Shown here: one piece after another, positions 1 to 5,588 of the stretch
Numbering within the stretch: the first letter of the stretch is position 1
How the letters are laid out: every line of letters begins with the position of its first letter
Origin: Chloroflexota bacterium
Lineage (GTDB): Bacteria; Chloroflexota; Limnocylindria; QHBO01
NCBI GenBank assembly: GCA_005880165.1
Contig: VBJP01000201.1
Coordinates: forward strand, 1-7,041
DNA: 7,041 bases
Reading direction: 5' to 3'
The notes under the pieces: generated by a model
Database searches by the model: none
Told to the model about the DNA's origin: nothing
What the model saw: the letters and a program-made list of their open reading frames with translations, nothing else
Program-made: the position numbers and the translations under genes

Positions 1-372
1 CGCACCGCGACGCAGCGGTATGCGCAATACCTGACGCTGCCGGCCACCGGGCAACCGGGTATGGCCGAGATCGAGCCTGGGCCGACGCCCGCGGCGGACC
101 TGCTGCGTGGCGAGCAATCGGTTTACCAGGTCGTCGCATTCTCCGCGCCGAACGCCGACCCTGTCACCGGCAACTTCGGGATGGAGATCCGGCTCGGCTA
201 CGAGATCGGGCCGGATGGGACGCGACCGATCAAGGGAGGTTCGGTCAGCGGCAACCTGTTCGAGGCGATGGCGGATGCCCGCTTCTCCGCGGAAACTGCC
301 GAGTTCGCCTGGTTTGCCGGGCCTCGCGCCATCCGCTTCGAATCGATGCAGGTGGCGGGCGAGGACGCCTAG
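1..372 (+). CDS. TldD/PmbA-family metalloprotease-like protein, C-terminal part (5' end outside window)
   Basis: The reading frame is open from base 1 to a TAG at 370-372 and gives 123 residues without an N-terminus, so the gene starts upstream of the window. An internal ATG at 61 is not a convincing start because coding sequence continues before it. The order of motifs is that of the TldD/PmbA C-terminal domain: NADPVTGNFGMEIRLGYEI (about residues 50-68), then a Gly-rich SVSGNLFEAM segment, then a terminal PRAIRFESMQVAG. In characterised members TldD and TldE/PmbA form a heterodimeric metalloprotease that degrades unfolded peptides and matures ribosomal peptides such as microcin B17. The metal-binding HExxxH motif of TldD lies N-terminal to this part, so TldD-like and TldE/PmbA-like cannot be separated here. 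The usual partner gene, if present, would be upstream. Confidence 0.85.
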   Translation, partial: RTATQRYAQYLTLPATGQPGMAEIEPGPTPAADLLRGEQSVYQVVAFSAPNADPVTGNFGMEIRLGYEIGPDGTRPIKGGSVSGNLFEAMADARFSAETAEFAWFAGPRAIRFESMQVAGEDA

Positions 373-393
373 CCGGCCCCGGCATCGCGCAGG

Positions 394-615
394 GTGCTGG
401 TCAACTGCACTTGGCACGCTTTCTGCGCCGCTCAGGCCGGCGTGCGGAGAAACGCCCACCTCAAGCGGCTGATGGCTTCGCTGCGGCGCACCATCGCCGC
501 CGAGCGGCAGCTGCTGCCGCATCCCCTCTTCAGCATCGGCGCGGCCCACGTCATGGTCCAGGCGCGCGCCGACCTTCGCCGCCTCGAACGTCGCCGCCTG
601 CGCTCCGCTCGCTAG
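394..615 (+). CDS. Possible small protein of unknown function (weak)
   Basis: This is a 73-residue frame with a GTG start in the otherwise gene-free stretch 373-712. It lies in the same frame as the upstream TldD/PmbA-like gene, 21 bases after its stop. By my count only about 10 of 73 codons end in A or T, which is coding-like for this genome. However, there is no Shine-Dalgarno sequence before GTG 394 or before the internal GTG 442 and ATG 472. The product is basic, Arg/Ala/Leu-rich and probably helical, with two Cys near the start, and I recognise no family. It could be a real small gene, the tail of an older gene, or chance in GC-rich DNA. The rest of 373-712 holds nothing I can name, apart from the ribosome binding site of the next gene. 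Confidence 0.25.
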   Translation: MLVNCTWHAFCAAQAGVRRNAHLKRLMASLRRTIAAERQLLPHPLFSIGAAHVMVQARADLRRLERRRLRSAR

Positions 616-702
616 CCTGGCGCGCCGGAGCTTGGTGGTCGGCAGACGCCGGCGCGATGCTACGCTGCGGGCGCCAACGTGCGCGCCCAAACGCGCCAGC
701 TG

Positions 703-709
703 GAGGTGA
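703..709 (+). promoter_or_regulatory. Shine-Dalgarno sequence that fixes the start of the 93-residue gene
   Basis: GAGGTGA with a preceding G lies three bases before GTG 713, after the sequence CAGCTG. It is a near-complete match to the anti-SD sequence and is the main reason for choosing the GTG start. Confidence 0.65.
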
Positions 710-712
710 ACG

Positions 713-994
713 GTGGCCAAAGGCGATCGCGTCGAGGCGGTGGTCGACACAGGTCAGGGTACGCAGACCTTTGTCATCGAAGCCACGCGCGCTGGGCGGC
801 GGCTCGAGGTGACCACCACCCGCGGAGTGGTGGAGGTGAGTGAGGTGACCCGGACCGGGACTCCGGTCCGCACCGGGCGCTTCATGTCGAGCCGACTCAT
901 CGCCCTTGTCGAGCACCCGTTCCATGAAGGCCGCGACGCCAAGGTCGAGGTTTCGACCCGCCGGCGCATCACGAGGACTGACGAGCCCTCCTGA
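713..994 (+). CDS. Conserved-looking small protein of unknown function (93 aa)
   Basis: GTG start preceded by a strong Shine-Dalgarno sequence; TGA stop at 992-994. The 93-residue product has no signal peptide or membrane segment, so it is probably cytoplasmic. It is rich in alternating hydrophobic and charged residues (RVEAVVDTG, QTFVIEATRAGRRLEVTTT, GVVEVSEVTRTGTPVRTGRF), which suggests a small beta-barrel or beta-sandwich. This is followed by FMSSRLIALVEHPFHEG and a basic tail, VSTRRRITRTDEPS. I have an impression of similar short hypothetical proteins with the 'RFM.SR.IALVEHP' stretch in Chloroflexota and Actinomycetota, but no known function. The frame overlapping on the minus strand is less credible because it lacks a start context. 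The gene converges with the ABC permease gene and is separated from it by 44 bp. Confidence 0.65.
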   Translation: MAKGDRVEAVVDTGQGTQTFVIEATRAGRRLEVTTTRGVVEVSEVTRTGTPVRTGRFMSSRLIALVEHPFHEGRDAKVEVSTRRRITRTDEPS

Positions 995-1002
995 AATCCG
1001 GC

Positions 1003-1024
1003 ACGGCGGACCACTGCCCGCCGT
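1003..1024. terminator. Hairpin between convergent genes, possible bidirectional terminator
   Basis: ACGGCGG (1003-1009) and CCGCCGT (1018-1024) are perfect 7-bp arms around an 8-base loop. They lie in the 44-bp space between the stops of the 93-residue gene and the ABC permease. There is no U tract on either side, so the terminator role is inferred from position and stem strength. Confidence 0.35.
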
Positions 1025-1038
1025 CCCTCGGCATCGGT

Positions 1039-1815
1039 CTACACCGAGCGCTGGTAGGACCGAAAGGCGCGGATGGCCAGCCACATGGCCGCCGCGGCGA
1101 CCGCCGACAGACCGCCGATCCGCGGCAGGATGAAGCTCCAGTCCGGATTCGAAGCAAGAGCTGCGCGCCCGGCCTCGACGGCCCAGTTGACCGGGTTGAA
1201 ACGAGCCATGAAGGCGATCCAGTCCGGCACGATGTTGAGTGGCATGAACGCGGCGGACAGGAAGGAGAGCGGCAGGACCAGGAACGACGAGAAGCCGATC
1301 ACCGATTCCCGCTGCCTGACGACCAATGCCAGCGCATCCGAGATCGCGGCGAACGCCGCTCCAACGAGCATCGCGCACACCGTGAGCGCCGCATAGCCGA
1401 GGATCCCGCCCTCGAAACGGGCACCGAGCAACAGCGCTACGCCACCAATAATGATCGCCTCGATGCCGAGCACCACCAGCTCGTACGCGATGCGGCCCAC
1501 GATCAGGGAGCTGCGATGGGCGGGCGACACGAGGAACCGGTCCATGATGGCGTGATCGAGGTCCTCGATGATCCCCATCCCGCTCCATCCGCACGAGAAA
1601 AGCGCGGTCATCACCAGGACACCCGGCGTCAGGAAGTCCACGTACGAGTCGGCAGACCCGAATCCGGGAATCTCCGCCACGTTCCTGAAGAGGGCGCTGA
1701 ACAGGAAGAGCCAGATGAACGGCTGGACGATGGTGATGGCCAGGAACCACGGCTGGCGGATGAAGGCCCGGACGTGGCGCCCGGTCATGAAATAGGACTG
1801 TGCGATGGCGGTCAT
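1039..1815 (-). CDS. ABC-2 type exporter permease, DrrB-like
   Basis: The product is 258 residues, typical for DrrB-type permeases. It forms the membrane channel of an ABC exporter driven by the ATPase encoded just upstream. I see six hydrophobic segments, at about residues 23-43, 60-80, 108-130, 138-158, 170-192 and 231-249. The family pattern is present: an N-terminal helix with QPWFLAITIVQPFIWLFLF, the cytoplasmic stretch IIEDLDHAIMDRFLVSPAHRSS after the second segment, and the conserved SFLSAAFMPLNIVPDWI-x-FMARFNPVNWAVE near the fifth. The start is ATG 1815, one base past the TGA of the ATPase gene (TGAcATG). A GAGGAGG ribosome binding site (1825-1831) lies inside the end of the ATPase gene, so the two are probably translationally coupled. 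Longer versions of this frame run into the ATPase gene and are not needed. The substrate is unknown; relatives export drugs, antibiotics or lipids. Confidence 0.92.
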   Translation of the reverse strand: MTAIAQSYFMTGRHVRAFIRQPWFLAITIVQPFIWLFLFSALFRNVAEIPGFGSADSYVDFLTPGVLVMTALFSCGWSGMGIIEDLDHAIMDRFLVSPAHRSSLIVGRIAYELVVLGIEAIIIGGVALLLGARFEGGILGYAALTVCAMLVGAAFAAISDALALVVRQRESVIGFSSFLVLPLSFLSAAFMPLNIVPDWIAFMARFNPVNWAVEAGRAALASNPDWSFILPRIGGLSAVAAAAMWLAIRAFRSYQRSV

Positions 1816-1816
1816 G

Positions 1817-2797
1817 TCAGGAAGCCTCCTCTGCCAGGGCACGGAATGCCCGGCCGGTATGCCGAAGGTAGACGTCATCGAGAGACGGGCGGGCGATCGT
1901 GACGGTGGCGACCGGAATCCCGGCGCCGTCGAGTGCCGCCAGCACCGCTGGTAGCGCGCTCGCCGCGTGGTCCGCACGGGCTCGCAGGATCGCGCCGTCG
2001 AGGCTTGTCTCGCGCAGGCCGCTGAGGCCCGCGAGCGTGGCGGCCGCCCGCTGGCCGGCATCCGGTTCGCGCAGCTCGACATTGATGGCGTCGCCGCGAA
2101 GCTCCGCCTTCAGCTCATCCGGGGTGCCCTCCGCCACCAGCCGACCTTGATCCACGATCGCGAGCCGGCGAGCGAGGCGGTCCGCCTCTTCCAGGTAATG
2201 AGTGGTCATCAGGATCGTCAGGCCGTCTTCGCGCGTGAGGCGCGCGATCTCGTCCCACAAGTCGGCCCTCGCCTCCGGATCGAGGCCGGTGGTCGGCTCG
2301 TCCAGGAAGAGCACGCTGGGCCGATGGACCAGGCCCATCGCGACGTCCAGCTTGCGCTGCATGCCGCCCGAGTACGTGCGAACCACGCGGTTCGCCGCAT
2401 CGGACAGGGAGAAGCGTTCGAGCAGCTCATCGACGCGCGCTGCCAGCAGCGCCCCGCGCATGCCGTAGACCCGGCCCTGCAGCACCAGGTTCTCGCGTCC
2501 GGTGGCCTCCGGATCGACCGCAGACTGCTGGCTCACCGAACCGATTGTGTGACGCACGCGATCAGGCTCGCGGATCACGTCCCAGCCGGCGACCGTCGCG
2601 GCGCCACCATCTGGCCGCGAGAGGGTGGTGAGAATCTTGACGGTTGTCGACTTCCCCGCGCCGTTCGGCCCCAAGAGGCCAAAGATGGAACCCGATTCAA
2701 CGGAGAACGTCAGGCCGTCAAGTGCCCGAACGTCCCCGGGGTAGGTTTTCACCAGGTCGCGTGCCTCGATGACGGGCGCGCTGGCTTGCACAAACAT
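1817..2797 (-). CDS. ABC exporter ATP-binding protein, DrrA-like
   Basis: The product is a 326-residue cytoplasmic ATPase that powers the adjacent permease. Motifs in order: Walker A GPNGAGKS (43-50), Q-loop SQQ (about 89-91), signature YSGGM (142-146), Walker B VLFLDE (162-167), D-loop GLD (171-173) and H-loop His200 in MTTHYLEEADRLA. After residue 230 comes the extra C-terminal domain of DrrA-type ATPases, ending SLDDVYLRHTGRAF (305-318), a conserved signature of this subfamily. The start is ATG 2797, with GAGGAAA (2803-2809) five bases upstream. A much longer open frame continues upstream but crosses the divergent promoter region and the MarR gene, so it is not real. The gene is first in the operon, divergent from the MarR-type gene. 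The 96-bp space between them carries the likely operator, so control by that regulator is expected. Confidence 0.94.
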   Translation of the reverse strand: MFVQASAPVIEARDLVKTYPGDVRALDGLTFSVESGSIFGLLGPNGAGKSTTVKILTTLSRPDGGAATVAGWDVIREPDRVRHTIGSVSQQSAVDPEATGRENLVLQGRVYGMRGALLAARVDELLERFSLSDAANRVVRTYSGGMQRKLDVAMGLVHRPSVLFLDEPTTGLDPEARADLWDEIARLTREDGLTILMTTHYLEEADRLARRLAIVDQGRLVAEGTPDELKAELRGDAINVELREPDAGQRAAATLAGLSGLRETSLDGAILRARADHAASALPAVLAALDGAGIPVATVTIARPSLDDVYLRHTGRAFRALAEEAS

Positions 2798-2854
2798 CGC
2801 CGTTTCCTCGTATCGCCTGTCCCGTGGATCGATTACTCTGTCGTCGCGAATGGC

Positions 2855-2884
2855 TGGACGATAAAGTATCTTAGTCACTAAGAT
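2855..2884 (+). promoter_or_regulatory. Candidate promoter of the MarR-type gene, leading to a leaderless transcript
   Basis: TGGACG (2855-2860) and TAAGAT (2879-2884), 18 bp apart, each match the sigma-70-type consensus at four of six positions. Transcription would then begin about 7 bases downstream, near 2891, only a few bases before ATG 2894. There is no Shine-Dalgarno sequence in front of that ATG, which agrees with a leaderless or nearly leaderless mRNA. On the minus strand GATACT (complement of 2865-2870) is a possible -10 for the exporter operon, but I see no good -35 for it. Confidence 0.4.
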
Positions 2885-2885
2885 A
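2867..2885. promoter_or_regulatory. Perfect 19-bp palindrome, probable MarR operator
   Basis: TATCTTAGTCACTAAGATA is a perfect inverted repeat with 9-bp arms around one central C. It is AT-rich in a GC-rich genome and lies between the divergent exporter operon and the marR-type gene. Its length and dyad symmetry fit a MarR dimer site; many MarR operators are palindromes of about this size with TTAG or CTAA cores. It overlaps the candidate -10 elements on both strands, so binding should block transcription both ways. The assignment to this regulator is inferred from position. Confidence 0.8.
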
Positions 2886-2893
2886 ATCACATC

Positions 2894-4054
2894 ATGAGTG
2901 AACCACGGGAGGGTGTCAAGGGGGACGGCGAGGAAGGCCTCGGCCCGCTCCTCGCGCGGGCGCTCACCTCGCAGGCCGTTGCGTACTACGAGGCATTGGC
3001 CGAGCGGATGGGGCTGAACGCCACCGACCTGCGCAGCCTGGAACTGCTGAACGCCGAGACCAACGTCACGCCCGGCCGGCTTGCAGAGTTGACCGGCCTC
3101 ACCTCCGGCGCTGTCACCGGCGTGTTGGATCGGCTCGAAGAGGCAGGCTTCGTCCAGCGCGAACCGGATCCCACGGACCGGCGCCGAATTCTGGTGCGGC
3201 TCATTCCCGACAGAGCTCGCGAGCTGGCCACCACGCTCCAGCCCCTCGCCCGCGCGACCGATACGCTGTTGACGCGTTACGCCCCCGCCGAGCGCGCGGC
3301 GATTGCTGACTACCTGCAACGGGCCGCCGGGGCGGTGGAGGCCGAGACGGCTCGCCTGCGCGTGGCTGCGCGAGGCGGCTTTATCGGTGAGACGTACGTT
3401 GCGCCCCTCGGCCGAGCGACGCGTGGGCGGCTCGTCTTCGACTCCGGGGCGCCACGGGTCTCGATGAACGTCGCGCCGTTCGGTCCGAGCGCCAGCGCCA
3501 GGATCATCATGGAGACCAGTGCGTCGCGGCTCTCCTTCAAGGGACCCACGCCGGTTGACGAGCTCGTGCACGGCACCTTCGAGGGTCCGCTGCCCGACAT
3601 GCGCGCGAATGACGGTGAGGTGACCGTCCGCTATCGCCGGACGCCGTTCGCCAGCCGGGGGGCGCACCTGGCGCTCAATCCGACGATCCCGTGGACAGTG
3701 GAGCTGAGCGGAGGCATCACGGATCTGACGGGGAGCCTGGGGGGCGTTGCGTTCGCGGGGCTCGAGCTGCGTGGCGGGACGAACCACCTGAAGCTCGAAC
3801 TGCCGGCACCGGCCGGCACGGTGCCGATTCGGATCAGTGGTGTGGCCAGCAGCATCGCGCTGAAGCGCCCGCCGGGTGTGCCGGTCATGCTGCGCGTCAA
3901 GGGCGGGATCTCACACCTTCGTCTTGACGCCGAGCGCCACAGCTCGGTGAGCGGAGAGCGCCGCTTTGCATCCGAGGGGTTTGGATCGGCACTGGACCGC
4001 TATGAGGTAGAAGTCCTCGACGGCGCCAGCGACATCAAGATCGGAACGCGCTAG
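2894..4054 (+). CDS. MarR-family regulator fused to a C-terminal beta-strand repeat domain
   Basis: The product is 386 residues, against about 140-170 for an ordinary MarR protein. Residues about 15-155 are MarR: dimer helices at both ends, a winged helix at about 40-105, recognition helix TSGAVTGVLDRLEEAGFV (70-87) and the wing REPDPTDRRRILVRL (89-103) with the family's DxRxR pattern. From about residue 165 the protein is beta-rich. A 12-residue unit of the form hydrophobic-x-hydrophobic-x-G-G-x-S/T-x-L-x-L recurs at 204-215 (loosely), 269-280, 290-301, 312-323, 333-344 and 372-383, about 21-22 residues apart or a multiple of this. This looks like a beta-solenoid or the adhesin-like fold of DUF4097/LiaF-type proteins. 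There is no membrane segment. It sits divergently from the exporter operon with a palindrome between, so it probably represses both; the C-terminal half may sense a ligand or assemble the protein, which is inference. The start is ATG 2894, without a Shine-Dalgarno sequence. Confidence 0.9.
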   Translation: MSEPREGVKGDGEEGLGPLLARALTSQAVAYYEALAERMGLNATDLRSLELLNAETNVTPGRLAELTGLTSGAVTGVLDRLEEAGFVQREPDPTDRRRILVRLIPDRARELATTLQPLARATDTLLTRYAPAERAAIADYLQRAAGAVEAETARLRVAARGGFIGETYVAPLGRATRGRLVFDSGAPRVSMNVAPFGPSASARIIMETSASRLSFKGPTPVDELVHGTFEGPLPDMRANDGEVTVRYRRTPFASRGAHLALNPTIPWTVELSGGITDLTGSLGGVAFAGLELRGGTNHLKLELPAPAGTVPIRISGVASSIALKRPPGVPVMLRVKGGISHLRLDAERHSSVSGERRFASEGFGSALDRYEVEVLDGASDIKIGTR

Positions 4055-4074
4055 GTTCGTGCCTCACCTCAGCA

Positions 4075-4102
4075 CGGACGGCGTCCCGCGTTCAGCCGTC
4101 CG
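4075..4102 (+). terminator. Hairpin downstream of the MarR-type gene
   Basis: CGGACGGC (4075-4082) pairs perfectly with GCCGTCCG (4095-4102) around a 12-base loop, 20 bases after the stop of the MarR-type gene. There is no U tract, so it is a possible terminator or RNA-stabilising stem. Confidence 0.35.
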
Positions 4103-4134
4103 AGAACGCGGTCACCGGCTGGCCGGCACGACGA

Positions 4135-4158
4135 GGCCGCTGCCTCACGGCAGCGGCC
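4135..4158. terminator. Perfect 10-bp hairpin, probable bidirectional terminator
   Basis: GGCCGCTGCC (4135-4144) and GGCAGCGGCC (4149-4158) flank a TCAC loop. The stem lies between the convergent MarR-type and HtrA genes, 20 bases past the end of htrA. Stem strength and position suggest termination on both strands, although neither side has a U tract. Confidence 0.55.
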
Positions 4159-4178
4159 GGTCGCGGAGGGAGGGCTTA

Positions 4179-5393
4179 TCAGCCGCCCTGGGCGGGAAGC
4201 GTTCCCAGCGTCAGGGTCACCTGGATGCTACTCGAGCCGCGCTGCACGCTGAGCACCACCTTGTCGCCCGGCGCGTGGGTCACGATGCGTGTCGAAAGAT
4301 CGTGATTGGTGTCGATCGTCTGGCCGTCCACGGCGAGGATCACGTCGCCGTCCTTCAGCCCGGCGCTCGCGGCCGGGCTCCCGCTGACGATGCCCGTGGC
4401 GCTGCCGTTCGCTGGCGGCCCGACGAGCGCCCCGTGATCGACGCTGAGCCCCTTCTCTTTGGCCAGCTGCTTGGTGACCGGCTGGTAGTAGACCCCGATC
4501 CAGGGGCGCGCCAGCGGCTTGCCGGCGAGCGCCTCCGCCAGGATCTCCTTGGCGGCATCGACGGGGATCGCGAATCCAATCCCCTGCGCGCTGCTGGCCA
4601 CCGCGGTGTTTACGCCGATCACCTCGCCGGCGCTGTTCAGCAGGGGGCCGCCAGAGTTGCCCGGATTGATCGCGGCGTCAGTCTGAATCAGGTTGTTGAG
4701 CTGCTCGGAGCTCGTCTGGCTGACGTCACCCGCGGTGATCTGGCGGCCCAGGCCGGAGATCACGCCGGTGGTCACGGTGTTCTCGAAGTTGCCGAGGGGA
4801 TTGCCAATGGCGATGGCCAGCTGCCCTTGCTGCAGATCCGCGCTGGTACCGAGCGGCGCGGTCGGGAGGCCGGTGGCATCCACCTTGACGATCGCGAGAT
4901 CAGTGAGGGTGTCGATCCCGTAGACGGTACCGGTGAAGGTGCGGCTGTCAGCCAGTATGACCTGGATCTGGCTGGCACCCTCCACCACGTGGCGGTTGGT
5001 GAGGATCCAGCCATTCGAATTGAAGATGAAGCCCGACCCAGAGCCGGCGGACCCTTGGCCGGATCGGACCTGGATGGTGACGACCGCCGGCGAGACCTTC
5101 TTCACCGCATCGGTGATGGCGGAGGTCTGGTCGAGGCGCACGTTGCTGACCGTGGTGCCGCCGCTGGTGCTCGAGGAAAGAGCGGAGGTGGCGTCCTGCC
5201 GCAGCAGGTTGGTGATAGCGACCGCACTGAAGCTCCCGGAGAGCATCCCGACCACCAGGGCGATCACCACCAGGGGGATCCAGGGTCTTGATGCCCGAGG
5301 CGGGGGCCGAACGGGGGCGGTACGTGAGGTGTTGATGGGAGAGGCGAACGACGGCTGCGAGCCGCTCGACCCATCCTCAGGCAGGTGTGTCAT
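4179..5393 (-). CDS. Membrane-anchored HtrA/DegP-type serine protease with one PDZ domain
   Basis: The product is a 404-residue S1C-family protease that degrades or refolds damaged envelope proteins. Residues 1-37 are Ser/Pro-rich and probably cytoplasmic. Residues 39-61 are a single membrane anchor, and a Ser/Thr linker runs to about 85. The chymotrypsin-like domain covers about 90-290, with the catalytic triad His135 (TNRHVVEG), Asp165 (LTDLAIVKV) and Ser247 (NPGNSGGP) all present, so it should be active. One PDZ domain follows at about 297-396 (RPWIGVYYQP... AASAGLKDGDVILAVDGQTI). This is the plan of HtrA and PepD-like proteins in Gram-positive-type and Chloroflexota cells; DegP of Proteobacteria has two PDZ domains and no anchor. 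ATG 5393 is the only sensible start, though no good Shine-Dalgarno sequence precedes it. It converges with the MarR-type gene and has a tandem repeat upstream that may bind a stress response regulator. Confidence 0.94.
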   Translation of the reverse strand: MTHLPEDGSSGSQPSFASPINTSRTAPVRPPPRASRPWIPLVVIALVVGMLSGSFSAVAITNLLRQDATSALSSSTSGGTTVSNVRLDQTSAITDAVKKVSPAVVTIQVRSGQGSAGSGSGFIFNSNGWILTNRHVVEGASQIQVILADSRTFTGTVYGIDTLTDLAIVKVDATGLPTAPLGTSADLQQGQLAIAIGNPLGNFENTVTTGVISGLGRQITAGDVSQTSSEQLNNLIQTDAAINPGNSGGPLLNSAGEVIGVNTAVASSAQGIGFAIPVDAAKEILAEALAGKPLARPWIGVYYQPVTKQLAKEKGLSVDHGALVGPPANGSATGIVSGSPAASAGLKDGDVILAVDGQTIDTNHDLSTRIVTHAPGDKVVLSVQRGSSSIQVTLTLGTLPAQGG

Positions 5394-5415
5394 GCGCTCA
5401 GACTGCGCTGCGTTC

Positions 5416-5433
5416 CTGAGAAACGTCTGAGAA
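5416..5433 (-). promoter_or_regulatory. 11-bp-period direct repeat upstream of htrA, candidate response-regulator site
   Basis: Read toward htrA the sequence is TTCTCAGACGTTTCTCAG: two identical heptamers TTCTCAG whose starts are 11 bp apart, one helical turn. It ends 22 bases before ATG 5393. A further CTGAG lies at 5397-5401 on the same strand, which makes a 7-bp inverted repeat (5397-5403 with 5425-5431). Tandem half-sites in an 11-bp register are typical of OmpR/PhoB-type regulators. From memory, mycobacterial MprA binds such a site and controls an htrA-like gene (pepD). No regulator gene is in the window. Confidence 0.45.
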
Positions 5434-5453
5434 GAACGCGCTGCCGGATGGGA

Positions 5454-5588
5454 TCAGCCGTTGACGAAGCCAGCGGTGTTCACGACCTCGAAGTCCGATC
5501 CAGTAAGGCTCTTGAGCTGGTTCAGCTCGTCATCGTTCCAGCGCGAGTCCGAGGCGCCGGAGAAGAACCACGGCGACCCGTTGTCGTT
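5454..5588 (-). pseudogene. C-terminal remnant of an unidentified protein, in frame after the TauE/SafE stop
   Basis: The codons directly after the TGA of the TauE/SafE gene (5589-5591) stay open in the same frame for 44 residues, beginning NDNGSPWFFSGASDSRW and ending at a TGA at 5454-5456. The stretch DDELNQLKSLTGSDFEVVNT looks like a genuine protein C-terminus. I recall similar ends (DNGS.W...G..D.RW...L..L...PGS.FEVV) in larger secreted proteins of Actinomycetota and Chloroflexota, but cannot name the family. Only about 5 of 44 codons end in A or T, as expected for coding sequence. There is no start codon or Shine-Dalgarno sequence of its own, and the rest of such a protein is missing because the TauE/SafE gene occupies the space. 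The likeliest reading is a 5'-truncated relic; readthrough of the TGA is the alternative. Confidence 0.55.

Noticed and set aside
551..1750. Long minus-strand open frame of 399 residues across the permease gene
   Set aside because: It is Arg/Gly/Pro-rich without domain motifs and overlaps the clear permease gene in another frame, a common artefact in GC-rich DNA.
2798..3787. Upstream extension of the ATPase frame through the promoter region and the MarR-type gene
   Set aside because: It runs antisense to a well-supported gene and across the palindrome. ATG 2797 has its own Shine-Dalgarno sequence and gives the normal DrrA length.
4059..5291. 410-residue plus-strand open frame opposite htrA
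   Set aside because: It is the antisense of a protease gene with an intact catalytic triad, has low-complexity composition, and shows no family motif.
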